Shown: piece by piece, positions 1 through 7,024 of the stretch | Layout: the number at the start of each line of letters is the position of its first letter | Numbering within the stretch: the stretch's first letter is position 1 | DNA from: Chitinophagales bacterium | GTDB taxonomy: Bacteria > Bacteroidota > Bacteroidia > Chitinophagales > Saprospiraceae | NCBI GenBank assembly: GCA_013297575.1 | Contig: JAAFHO010000139.1 | Location: 1 to 10,415 of the forward strand | Length of the DNA stretch: 10,415 bases | Direction of reading: 5' to 3' | Notes under the pieces: generated by a model | The model's database searches: none | The model's input: the letters and a program-made list of their open reading frames with translations, nothing else | Told to the model about the DNA's origin: nothing | Made by a program: the position numbers and the translations under genes

Positions 1-646
1 TAACGATATAGCGGGTTTTTCTGATTTCGCGGTTCCTTTCGATTATAATTTCACTGGTCCATGCTGTATCACGGATGCGGGAAGCATCACTCCAGGGCTG
101 ATAGAAGTTTGTGCCAACCAAGTCATTACTTTACCATTTGAGAACAACGCTCAACTCGATGCTAATGATGTACTTCAATTTGCGGTGGCAACTAACCCAA
201 ATAATTTGACAGGTAGTATTGTGGTGCGACAAGCAAGTGTGCAGTTTAGTTTTCAGCCAAATTTGTATCAAGTGAATCAAACCTATTACGCCTTTGCGTT
301 GGCTGGCAATGGCCTTCCGGGAGGTCAAGTGGATTTGAATGACCCTTGCTTAGATTTGTCCAATGCTATTCCTTTGCGTTGGTTGCCCTTGCCGAGTGTT
401 GTTTTTAGTCCGCTTCCCCCTATCTGTGCCCAAAGCCCCTGTATCAATTTGCCCGCTCAGTTTACGGGAACACCGCCATTCAACTTGAGTTATAATATTA
501 TTGCAAATGGAAATACTGTTGGTACAGGCTCTTTCATCAGTAGTACTAACCTTGCCTTAGTGCCAATTTGTATTCCTACAGGTATTTCAGGGAATATCAC
601 CATTGCTGCAACGGCGTTAACTGACGCGATTTGTACTTGTAATTGA
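1..646 (+). CDS. C-terminal part of a large secreted/surface protein (5' end outside window)
   Basis: The frame is open from base 2 to the TGA at 644-646, so the start lies outside the window. A GTG at 185 is in frame but is not a credible start, because the same kind of sequence continues upstream of it. The visible 214 residues are rich in Asn, Thr, Pro, Gly and paired Cys (FTGPCC, NDPCLD, PICAQSPCINL, ending ICTCN) and have no membrane segment. This composition is typical of beta-sandwich extracellular repeats in large Bacteroidota surface proteins. I recognise no enzymatic motif. The protein ends straight after such a segment, without the PNP...G.Y sorting domain of T9SS type A or a CHU_C domain. 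It could be a truncated gene or a protein exported without a sorting domain. The AraC gene follows 57 nt downstream on the same strand, with no terminator hairpin between them. Confidence 0.75.
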   Translation, partial: NDIAGFSDFAVPFDYNFTGPCCITDAGSITPGLIEVCANQVITLPFENNAQLDANDVLQFAVATNPNNLTGSIVVRQASVQFSFQPNLYQVNQTYYAFALAGNGLPGGQVDLNDPCLDLSNAIPLRWLPLPSVVFSPLPPICAQSPCINLPAQFTGTPPFNLSYNIIANGNTVGTGSFISSTNLALVPICIPTGISGNITIAATALTDAICTCN

Positions 647-678
647 TTCAAAGCGATAAAACAAAAAGCACTCCATAT

Positions 679-699
679 TCCGAATAATACCGAAATTTG
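679..699 (+). promoter_or_regulatory. Candidate AraC-family operator, copy 1 (upstream of the regulator gene)
   Basis: The core CCGAATAATACCGAAATTTG (680-699) recurs at 1566-1585 with one mismatch; with the preceding T the match is 20 of 21. Inside it CCGAA occurs twice, 10 bp apart (680-684 and 690-694), which is one helical turn, the spacing at which AraC-type helix-turn-helix motifs contact successive major grooves. Its 3' end overlaps a -7-like box (GAAATTTG, 692-699) that ends 4 nt before the regulator's ATG. A protein bound here would cover the promoter, so autorepression is the simplest reading. The repeat is directly visible; the operator role is inferred. Confidence 0.55.
692..699 (+). 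promoter_or_regulatory. Candidate -7 promoter element of the AraC-family gene
   Basis: GAAATTTG matches the Bacteroidota -7 consensus TAnnTTTG at every fixed position except the first T. Only CCCC separates it from the ATG at 704, so transcription would start at or next to the start codon. No convincing -33 TTG is visible upstream. Confidence 0.35.
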
Positions 700-703
700 C
701 CCC

Positions 704-1573
704 ATGAAAGAGATATTTCCATATTATTCAATTGGGCATTTTATCAATGAACCGGGTAACCCCACTGCTTTTGAGGTTACTAGATTTGAGGAAATGGAAG
801 AGTTGGACATTGAGGATCCGCATAAGCATACTTTTTATGAAATATTGTGGTTTGATGAAGGTTATAGCACACAAATAATTGATTATCAAGAATATAACAT
901 CGAACCCAATACCTTCTTTTTTATTTCTCCCAATCAATTACACCATTTTGTGGAGTGGCAACCGCTGAAAGGTGGAAGTGTGTTTTTTACAGAGGATTTC
1001 TTTTTGCTCCAACATCAAGACAAAGAAAAACTGTTTGAAATTACTTTTTTGGACAATTTTTATACCCAACCATTCCTAAAACCCGATGCTGCAACGTATA
1101 AGGAAATTAGGCAAACCATCGAGTTGATTATCACAGAAAAGAAACGGAGTGATAGCGCACAAAGTATTATTCAATCTTTGCTGCATATCTTATTGGCACA
1201 AATCCAACGTGGTGTTGACCAAGAAAAAAAGGGAAAAATCTCCAAAAACTATGTTATTTTGTACAAAAAACTAAAAAACCTGATTGATACGCATTTTAAA
1301 AATCAACTTACAGCAAGTGATTATGCGCAACAACTGAATGTTACCCAGCACCACCTCAATCTGGTGGCCAAACATGTAACTGGAAAAACAACCACTGAAT
1401 TGATCCGAGCCAGAAGTATTTTAGAGGCCAAACGCCTTTTATTGTTTACTGATTATAGTGTTTCTGAGATTGCTGCTGCCTTAGGTTATTTTGATCTATC
1501 TTATTTTGCTAAGGTATTCAAATCAGAAACCCAAATATCACCAATGGGGTTTAAAAAATCAATGTCCGAATAA
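704..1573 (+). CDS. AraC/XylS-family transcriptional regulator with cupin-like sensor domain
   Basis: This 289-residue protein has the usual length and layout of an AraC-type regulator. The N-terminal sensor domain has a cupin-like core at about residues 38-98, with DPHKHTFYEI (H40, H42) and a second His pair at H80-H81. An alpha-helical linker spans about 130-198. The C-terminal DNA-binding domain spans about 185-286, with helix-turn-helix 1 near 202-221 (LTASDYAQQLNVTQHHLNLV). Helix-turn-helix 2 lies near 252-274, with the family-typical SVSEIAAALGYFDLSYFAKVFK, followed by an S-P-x-x-F-[KR]-like ending (SPMGFKK). The His pattern could bind metal or a small ligand, but the effector cannot be told from sequence. 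A 21-bp repeat flanks the gene: one copy ends 4 nt before the ATG and the other covers the last codons and the stop. The regulator probably controls itself and the YceI-SDR pair 97 nt downstream on the same strand. Confidence 0.93.
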   Translation: MKEIFPYYSIGHFINEPGNPTAFEVTRFEEMEELDIEDPHKHTFYEILWFDEGYSTQIIDYQEYNIEPNTFFFISPNQLHHFVEWQPLKGGSVFFTEDFFLLQHQDKEKLFEITFLDNFYTQPFLKPDAATYKEIRQTIELIITEKKRSDSAQSIIQSLLHILLAQIQRGVDQEKKGKISKNYVILYKKLKNLIDTHFKNQLTASDYAQQLNVTQHHLNLVAKHVTGKTTTELIRARSILEAKRLLLFTDYSVSEIAAALGYFDLSYFAKVFKSETQISPMGFKKSMSE

Positions 1574-1585
1574 TACCGAAACTTG
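1565..1585 (+). promoter_or_regulatory. Candidate AraC-family operator, copy 2 (upstream of the YceI-SDR operon)
   Basis: CCGAATAATACCGAAACTTG (1566-1585) differs from the copy at 680-699 by one base (C for T near the 3' end) and keeps both CCGAA boxes (1566-1570, 1576-1580). It overlaps the end of the regulator gene, including its TAA at 1571-1573. It lies 36 nt upstream of the best -7 box for the yceI-like gene, so its centre would be near -60, a typical position for an AraC-type activator. The exact repeat across a coding/non-coding boundary argues for selection on DNA rather than protein. Binding by the adjacent regulator is inferred. Confidence 0.55.
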
Positions 1586-1621
1586 TAGTTTTAGTCATAA
1601 CGCGACGGACTACCCCATCCC

Positions 1622-1629
1622 CACCTTTG
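1622..1629 (+). promoter_or_regulatory. Candidate -7 promoter element of the YceI-SDR operon
   Basis: CACCTTTG matches TAnnTTTG except for the first base and is followed by C, as is common in this phylum. No TTG lies at the expected -33 distance, which fits a promoter that depends on an activator bound at 1565-1585. The predicted leader before the ATG at 1671 is about 35 nt and AT-rich. Confidence 0.4.
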
Positions 1630-1670
1630 CATTGTCAATTTTGATACACATTAATTCAATTTTTTAAACA

Positions 1671-2207
1671 ATGCAACAAATAGCAAAATGGGTTTTTGAA
1701 CCATCCCACTGCAAAATCGGGTTCAGTGTAAGGCACTTTGGAATATCTGAAACCGAGGGCTTTTTTCATAAATACGATGGTACAATAATAACAGAAAAAG
1801 AGGATTTTTCTGATGTACAAGTCGATTTTACGGTGGATGCCAATAGTGTTGACACCCAAGAAGCCGCGAGGGACGGGCATTTGAGGTCCGCAGATTTTTT
1901 TAATACCGAACAGTACCCTATAATCCACTTCAAAAGCACCTCCCTCGAAGTAGTAGCACCTAGCCAATATAAAATGCATGGTGAATTGACGATGGTAGGT
2001 ATCACCAAAAGTATTTCACTTGATGTGGAATTTGGCGGAATTGTACCTAAAGATCCATTTGGGAATACCAAAGCAGGTTTTTTCGTCGAGGGTAAAATCA
2101 ACCGAAAAGATTGGGGTATCACTTGGAATAATGCGCTAGATTTGGGGGGGCTTGCAGTAGGTGAAATGGTGAAAATAAAATGTAATATTGAACTCCTTAA
2201 ACAGTAA
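1671..2207 (+). CDS. YceI-family protein (lipid/isoprenoid-binding-like beta-barrel), cytoplasmic form
   Basis: The 178-residue sequence matches the YceI family along its whole length. Visible family signatures are the N-terminal W-x-x-[ED]-x-x-H...FSVRHFGIS (residues 7-26), the central RDGHLRSADFFNTEQYPIIHF (67-87), GELTMVGITKSISL (104-117) and NRKDWGI near 144-150. Structurally known YceI proteins form a lipocalin-like barrel that binds polyisoprenoid or amphiphilic molecules. Many homologues are periplasmic, but this one starts directly in the domain (MQQIAKWVFEPSHCKIGF) with no signal peptide, so it should be cytoplasmic. The SDR gene starts 4 nt after its stop codon, so the two are almost certainly cotranscribed. 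This pairing suggests the protein binds or delivers a hydrophobic substrate for the oxidoreductase, but the ligand is unknown. Expression is probably under the AraC-type regulator just upstream. Confidence 0.92.
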   Translation: MQQIAKWVFEPSHCKIGFSVRHFGISETEGFFHKYDGTIITEKEDFSDVQVDFTVDANSVDTQEAARDGHLRSADFFNTEQYPIIHFKSTSLEVVAPSQYKMHGELTMVGITKSISLDVEFGGIVPKDPFGNTKAGFFVEGKINRKDWGITWNNALDLGGLAVGEMVKIKCNIELLKQ

Positions 2208-2211
2208 ACTA

Positions 2212-3048
2212 ATGCAACAGAAAATTTGGTTTATCACAGGTATTTCAAGCGGATTGGGCAAAGCACTTGCCCAATCTGTTATTGAAAAAGGCGATTTTGT
2301 GATCGGTACTTTCCGCCATCAAACCCAAGCCGATGTTTTTAATAACCAGTACAAGGAGGAGGCGTTTGCCCTGAAATTGGACATTACGCATCCACAAGAG
2401 ATCCAAAAAGCCTTTCAAACGATCAAATCTCGGTTTGGCCGATTGGATATTTTGGTCAATAATGCAGGATTTGGTTTTGCAGGTGCTGTGGAAGAGACCA
2501 GCGACGATGAAGTACGAATGGTTTTTGAAGCCAATTTCTTTGGTACACTGCAAGTAACGCAGGCTGCATTGCCCATATTTCGGCAACAGCAACACGGCCA
2601 TATTATCCAGATTTCATCGCACGGTGGCGTTAAGGCTTTCCCAGGTTTTGGGATTTATAATGCTAGTAAATTTGCTTTGGAGGGTTTTAGCGAAGCATTG
2701 GCAGCCGAAGTGGCTACTTTAGGTATCAAAGTCACGATGGTAGAACCGGGGCCATTCAGAACGGGTTTTGCGAACACGGCCTTTAAAGAAGCCCAAAATC
2801 GAATTGATGATTATGATGCTACAGCAGGTGCGTTTCGTGCGCGTATGAAACTAGTGGATGGAAAACAAGAAGGCGACCCTGCAAAAGCAGCCTTAGCCAT
2901 TATAAAGATCGCTGAATTGGAGCATCCGCCGCTTAGGTTGCCTTTGGGGAAAATTGCTATTGGTACCATAACGGCTAAATTGGACAGTGTAAAAAAAGAC
3001 CTGCTCGAATGGAGTGCGGTTGCAGAAAGTGCCGTATTCGACCTTTAA
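2212..3048 (+). CDS. Classical short-chain dehydrogenase/reductase (SDR), NAD(P)-dependent
   Basis: This 278-residue classical SDR has all its motifs: nucleotide-binding TGISSGLG (residues 9-16), LDIT with D57, NNAG (83-86), N108, and the catalytic S136, Y149 and K153 (YNASK), then PG at 179-180. R35 after the second beta strand (GTFR) suggests NADP(H) preference. The length, with a C-terminal extension after residue about 230, fits the common 275-285-residue Bacteroidota 'oxidoreductase' SDR type, whose substrates are mostly undefined. I chose ATG 2212 because the Rossmann fold starts at once (MQQKIWFITG) and it sits 4 nt after the YceI stop. An in-frame TTG at 2188 would add eight unlikely residues inside the upstream gene. 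The stop interlocks with the stop of the opposing hydrolase gene (TTAA, 3045-3048). It is probably the second gene of the regulated YceI-SDR operon. Confidence 0.94.
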   Translation: MQQKIWFITGISSGLGKALAQSVIEKGDFVIGTFRHQTQADVFNNQYKEEAFALKLDITHPQEIQKAFQTIKSRFGRLDILVNNAGFGFAGAVEETSDDEVRMVFEANFFGTLQVTQAALPIFRQQQHGHIIQISSHGGVKAFPGFGIYNASKFALEGFSEALAAEVATLGIKVTMVEPGPFRTGFANTAFKEAQNRIDDYDATAGAFRARMKLVDGKQEGDPAKAALAIIKIAELEHPPLRLPLGKIAIGTITAKLDSVKKDLLEWSAVAESAVFDL

Positions 3049-3584
3049 CTTTTGCTATCGGCGTACAACATTCGAATCGCTTTTACGCCGATCCACAGCA
3101 GCAAACAGGGCAGCCCGATCCACATCAATTCGGATAATAAAACCCGCATACCCCAAGGACTAAAAAAATCGGCGATGCCAAGGGGCGATACTTGAATGGG
3201 ACGGAAGGGGAAGAATATTCTGGCAGGACTCAAAGGCCACCAAAATGCACATCCTCTTCCGCCATTCGTGAGCATATCTAACAATGGATGTGAAACCGTT
3301 GAAAGCACCAACAAGGCCGCAATTTTTTTAAAATCTGGTGATGTACGACCGATACACCAAGCGATGACTAGACCAAAAACAGCACAAAAAAACAGGGAAT
3401 GCGTAAAGCCCCTATGTCCCCATTGGCTCTGGTAAGGTATGCCAAATTGAAACCCGATTACATCAAAATCGGGGAAAAATGCGCAAAAACCTGCCCAAAA
3501 GAGCAGGTTTTTGCGGCGGTTTACCAATTGAAATACTTTGGTAAAAAAACTTGCGGCAATGACATGACCAAATATTGAAGGCAT
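3045..3584 (-). CDS. YdjM/DUF457-family membrane-bound metal-dependent hydrolase
   Basis: The 179-residue protein has the signature of the YdjM/DUF457 family of membrane-bound, presumed metal-dependent hydrolases. It has an N-terminal MPSIFGH (H7), PDFD (residues 38-41), HRGFTHS (57-63) and SHPLLD (98-103). Hydrophobic segments lie near 27-40, 64-79, 88-100 and 147-171. The His/Asp residues of these motifs are the likely metal ligands. E. coli YdjM is an SOS-regulated inner-membrane protein, but I see no evidence for the same role or a LexA box here. The ATG at 3584 begins the conserved H7 region directly. The gene lies 27 nt downstream of the secreted GH-like gene on the same strand but has its own good -7 box in that gap, so it may be transcribed separately. 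Its stop overlaps the SDR stop tail to tail. Confidence 0.9.
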   Translation of the reverse strand: MPSIFGHVIAASFFTKVFQLVNRRKNLLFWAGFCAFFPDFDVIGFQFGIPYQSQWGHRGFTHSLFFCAVFGLVIAWCIGRTSPDFKKIAALLVLSTVSHPLLDMLTNGGRGCAFWWPLSPARIFFPFRPIQVSPLGIADFFSPWGMRVLLSELMWIGLPCLLLWIGVKAIRMLYADSKS

Positions 3585-3591
3585 AATATGG

Positions 3592-3599
3592 CAAATGTA
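3592..3599 (-). promoter_or_regulatory. -7 promoter element of the membrane hydrolase gene
   Basis: Read on the minus strand this is TACATTTG, a full match to the Bacteroidota TAnnTTTG consensus. It ends 7 nt before the ATG at 3584, so the transcript would have almost no leader. A TTG-like -33 element at the usual distance is not clear; the nearest is about 25 nt upstream. Confidence 0.45.
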
Positions 3600-3611
3600 C
3601 TGCGCTATGCT

Positions 3612-6383
3612 CTAATATTTTTTCCAAATCTGGTGCTTTGTCCCGCTGCTTGTTTGCAGGTGAACAAAATAAATGCCTTGCGGCCAATCTTGGGTATCTA
3701 TCGGCCATTGCTGTTGGTCTTCCACCGCTGAAAAACGTTGATTGGCCATCAATTGCCCGGTTGTATTATAAACACTTACGATTGCTTGTTGTGATGATGC
3801 CCCCGAGTAGGTCATCATAAATCCACTATTACCCGGGTTGGGGTGTATTAGAAATTGGAAAGATTCCTGTGCGACAGGCATATCTTCCGTATTTCGTTCA
3901 TCGCCGCCCGGATCTACAATATTGGAATTAATACAAGGTATTTTCAAACCAGAACACAAATAGGTGGCAGTAGTAGAAGCGATCTGTGCTGGATAATTGG
4001 CCCAACAGAAATACAGTTTTAGTTTTTGGGTGCTACCATTACTAACCTTTATTGGCCACCGATAAGTATTTGCGTTAACATATTGCACGTTGGTATTAAA
4101 AGAGGGATTATTAAAGGGTATATCATTCAGGCTCGACATACCTATATTAATACCATTTGTGGGCAAACCCTCTATTAGTATTTGTTCATTGGTCGTTACA
4201 TTACTTACCTCCACTTCATAAAAATAATCTGCCGCGCTACACCCTTGATTTTGGTGCGCTTTACGTTTAAACGTAAAGGTAAGTGGGCAAGCAGTGTTTA
4301 TTACCGTAACGCTGAGCGCGATAGAAGGGGTGTATAAATAATCGTTGCAAGATGACCGTTTGGCACCGCGCCTGTAATAGGTGGTCTGGGTAATACTTGG
4401 TGGCGTATAATTGGGGTAAGTGGCTTCTGCAATATCGATAAAATCAATATTATTAGTGGATTTTTGCCATTGATAAATAATATACCCATCGGTACCGCCA
4501 CTGGCATAAGTATCGTTGGCGATGGCGCTGGGACTAAATGGACTATTACCGCTGCTTGGACTGGGCGCAACTACGATACCTACATCATTGATATTGGTAC
4601 AACCAATAGCACAAGATACCAAATGAATAAATGCCGGATTTCTGCGGGCTGAGGTGAGCGTGGCAGTACCGCACAAATTGCCTGTGGCTGCTGCAAATAG
4701 TTCGCCCGGTGCCGTATTGGCTGCAAATACCTGTGCGTTTCCTGTCGCTATTTTATAGTTACCGGGTAATGCGCCCGCCCAATCTAATACTTTATTAATA
4801 GCGATGTTATGGTTGATATTTGCATCATCTGTTGCTTTGGGTGACCAAAATACAATACAGGGGTTGGTACCATCTGCATTTGCAAGGAGATAAGCATACA
4901 CATCGCCATCTTCCACCAATGCTTTATAAAAAACATGGTTACCAAAACGCGTTTTAAGGTCGAGCATACCATACCAAGAAGGTTTGGCGGTAGCACCATG
5001 AGTGACAAATGGCGACGACCACGCACTATTCAGTGGGTGGGTACCCAATTTCCAAAAACCAGAACTGTTGTATAAACTATTATAATAGGTATCAGTAGGC
5101 CGCGATACATCAAAAGCATTATAAAAAAACACTTTTTCAAAATGGTACCTACTGTGCATCATTAAGCCTCGAATGAGATAAGCAGATTGGGTTTTTTCGC
5201 CTACACCCGTCACCGGATTGCTGTCGTATCCATATTCGGTTGACCACAAATTGGTATTGGTGAGTGCTCCCGTCGCCGTGTTTTTATTGGCATCTCTCCA
5301 ACCTGCCAAATTGCGGATTTGTAAACCCTCCGAATTGGGGTTTTCGGGATAAGTCCAAGTCAAAGTACCCGGAATAAAGCTATACGGATGGCAATCAATG
5401 GCATCTAGGTCTTTTAGTACGTCACAATTTTCAAGATCGAGGTAATCTCCAATAAAATCATGTCGTTCAAGCGAGCCACCACAATTTGAAAAATTCCGAA
5501 GGTTGGAGGTGCAAGTATTTTCTCTAAATGCCTGAAAAGCACTAATGGCCAGTTTCATTTTCCAGCCTCCTGCCGACTTAGGGCCGTATTTACTGATAAA
5601 TGCGTTTCTTGCACCGATCAGTAAATCGTGGTAGTCAGATTTTACTGGATAATCCCACAACTCATTACCTACTTGAAACGAGGAGACTAATAATTGATTA
5701 CTAGCACCGTTAGGAGGTGCCATTTCGTCAATAAATTTTTTGGTATAGTTTTCAAACGAGGCCCTTATTCCTGCTGGCCCCGACGCAGACCAATCATTTT
5801 CCAAATATATCTTCTCTTTCCACGACTGCGGACTGTACTGTAATAATTCAGTTGCAGCAGTAATATTGGTAAAACCATGCTTGTTTTTGTAAATATTGTA
5901 CAAGGTTTTGTTGAACACCATATTGGCAGGTGTGCCTTCGGGATAAGTATCCTTAGGTTTTACATTTTGTGCATAATAGGAAAGGGAATTATCAAAATCC
6001 TCATCCATAGTATGAAAATTCCTGAATTGTGTAGTCAATTGCGTAATTTGATTATTCATTACACCTTGAAACGACCTGAAGACCAGTCCTCCATCATTGA
6101 CACCAATCATTGTCCCAAATGTAAATGGGCTTGGTTTGTTATAATTGTTGTTGATCGTGGTAATATCCGCAAGTGATAAGTTTTTACCGAAGTTTTTATT
6201 TGCCAAACAGGTGCTTTCGGAAACCTGTGTTCTGTGTAAGGACGGTGTTGTATCCTGTGTGATTGATACCTGTTTTGGCGACTGATCATACGTTACAGCA
6301 GGTACTTGAGCATGATGAATGCAAGGTAATGTGATTGACATAGATACGAGTACCCATGTAAAAAAATTTTGGTTCGATGTCAT
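3612..6383 (-). CDS. Secreted putative clan GH-A glycoside hydrolase with Ig-like region and T9SS type A sorting domain
   Basis: The 923-residue protein starts with a signal peptide (hydrophobic 7-22, probable cleavage after HHA, residue 25). Residues about 85-595 look like a clan GH-A (beta/alpha)8 barrel. QVGNELWDYP puts Asn240-Glu241 as the acid/base at the end of strand 4, DAIDCHPYSF (328-336) carries the strand-6 His, and LWSTEYGYD puts Glu383 as the nucleophile on strand 7. KPSWYGMLDLKTRFG (467-481) resembles the last helix of GH39/GH5-like enzymes. I cannot assign a GH family or a substrate. An Ig-like segment follows (about 605-695, YQWQKS...TTYYRR), then a Cys-containing beta-rich domain (699-820). 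The end is a type A sorting domain (842-923, IHPNPGNSGF...NTTGQ...GIYFVHL...KKY). It should be exported and attached to or released from the cell surface by T9SS. An in-frame TAA lies 6 nt upstream of the ATG, fixing the start, yet the signal peptide has no Lys/Arg before its hydrophobic core. Confidence 0.85.
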   Translation of the reverse strand: MTSNQNFFTWVLVSMSITLPCIHHAQVPAVTYDQSPKQVSITQDTTPSLHRTQVSESTCLANKNFGKNLSLADITTINNNYNKPSPFTFGTMIGVNDGGLVFRSFQGVMNNQITQLTTQFRNFHTMDEDFDNSLSYYAQNVKPKDTYPEGTPANMVFNKTLYNIYKNKHGFTNITAATELLQYSPQSWKEKIYLENDWSASGPAGIRASFENYTKKFIDEMAPPNGASNQLLVSSFQVGNELWDYPVKSDYHDLLIGARNAFISKYGPKSAGGWKMKLAISAFQAFRENTCTSNLRNFSNCGGSLERHDFIGDYLDLENCDVLKDLDAIDCHPYSFIPGTLTWTYPENPNSEGLQIRNLAGWRDANKNTATGALTNTNLWSTEYGYDSNPVTGVGEKTQSAYLIRGLMMHSRYHFEKVFFYNAFDVSRPTDTYYNSLYNSSGFWKLGTHPLNSAWSSPFVTHGATAKPSWYGMLDLKTRFGNHVFYKALVEDGDVYAYLLANADGTNPCIVFWSPKATDDANINHNIAINKVLDWAGALPGNYKIATGNAQVFAANTAPGELFAAATGNLCGTATLTSARRNPAFIHLVSCAIGCTNINDVGIVVAPSPSSGNSPFSPSAIANDTYASGGTDGYIIYQWQKSTNNIDFIDIAEATYPNYTPPSITQTTYYRRGAKRSSCNDYLYTPSIALSVTVINTACPLTFTFKRKAHQNQGCSAADYFYEVEVSNVTTNEQILIEGLPTNGINIGMSSLNDIPFNNPSFNTNVQYVNANTYRWPIKVSNGSTQKLKLYFCWANYPAQIASTTATYLCSGLKIPCINSNIVDPGGDERNTEDMPVAQESFQFLIHPNPGNSGFMMTYSGASSQQAIVSVYNTTGQLMANQRFSAVEDQQQWPIDTQDWPQGIYFVHLQTSSGTKHQIWKKY

Positions 6384-6547
6384 AATTTAGGCAGATTAAC
6401 ACATACAGGATTTACACTTTGGTATCATGGTAGAGACTATATCACAACTACTTTAACAGTTATTACAAAACATTAAAAATTTAGCATTGCCCGAATTTAA
6501 AAATTTTAAATGACAAACGTTAAATTTTAAAGGTTAAATTACTGATG

Positions 6548-6555
6548 CAAAAATA
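6548..6555 (-). promoter_or_regulatory. Candidate -7 element for the GH-like gene (proximal)
   Basis: The minus strand reads TATTTTTG, matching TAnnTTTG. The leader to the ATG at 6383 would be about 160 nt. No TTG is present at the -33 distance, so support is moderate at best in such AT-rich DNA. Confidence 0.25.
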
Positions 6556-6796
6556 GCAGCATACTAGTTAGTCTATCTCTAAACTATACACGATGTGGAG
6601 CAGGGAGCAGCTTTGTTCAGAAGCCTAACGATGTTTATACCTCCAGCGTAAATACAATATGCGATTAAAAAAATGATTAAAAGTTAAGTACTTTGGCACA
6701 AATAAATTGCAACATTCTGTGTTGAGCAGAACATAGGGTTAAGAAAAATAAATTTATGGTAATCGGTAAAAAGAGAAGGAGAAAATAAATAAAGCA

Positions 6797-6828
6797 CAAA
6801 TGTACGATGCGCTAATTAAATATAACAA
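6797..6828 (-). promoter_or_regulatory. Candidate promoter for the GH-like gene (distal, -33 and -7)
   Basis: The minus strand has TTG (6828-6826), a 21-nt spacer and TACATTTG (6804-6797), matching both halves of the Bacteroidota sigma-ABfr type promoter. If used, it would give an unusually long leader of about 400 nt before the ATG at 6383. Confidence 0.35.
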
Positions 6829-7016
6829 ACAATTTTTTATTTCGCATATTGGATAATAATTGTTAAGGCAGATAATTTTTTTTACAAATAATTGATTATC
6901 AATAACTTGAAATTTTAAAAATTCAAATTTATCAGAAAAAATGCTACATTTTTGGTGAAAACTTTAACTTTTCAAAGCCCTAAAAGACCGTATTTAAGGA
7001 ATATGCATAAATTAAG

Positions 7017-7024
7017 TATCTTTG
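7017..7024 (+). promoter_or_regulatory. -7 promoter element of the zinc-ribbon membrane protein gene
   Basis: TATCTTTG is a full match to TAnnTTTG, followed by C, and ends 4 nt before the ATG at 7029. Transcription would begin at or within a few bases of the start codon, implying a leaderless mRNA. A -33 TTG is not evident. Confidence 0.5.

Noticed and set aside
185..646. GTG at 185 as the start of a short independent gene
   Set aside because: The frame is open to the left edge and the upstream residues have the same surface-protein composition, so this is the tail of a longer gene.
679..1585. AraC gene as a mobile element bounded by direct repeats
   Set aside because: No transposase, no inverted repeats, and the repeats coincide with promoter positions; regulation explains them better.
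1901..1910. A third partial copy of the operator (TAATACCGAA) inside the yceI-like gene
   Set aside because: It lies in codons for the conserved family motif FFNTEQYP and lacks the first CCGAA box, so it is best explained by protein coding.
2188..2211. TTG at 2188 as the SDR start
   Set aside because: It would add eight residues with no family match inside the upstream gene, whereas ATG 2212 starts right at the Rossmann fold.
3585..3611. GH-like and hydrolase genes as one functional operon
   Set aside because: The spacing is short, but a full-consensus -7 box lies in the gap and the products share no evident function; read-through remains possible.
6560..6680. Short minus-strand open frame in the less AT-rich patch of the intergenic region
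   Set aside because: Only about 37 codons between stops, no ATG and no recognisable motif.
6907..6926. AT-rich near-palindrome as a regulator site or terminator
   Set aside because: Such symmetry is common by chance in DNA this AT-rich, with no T-tract geometry and no second copy.
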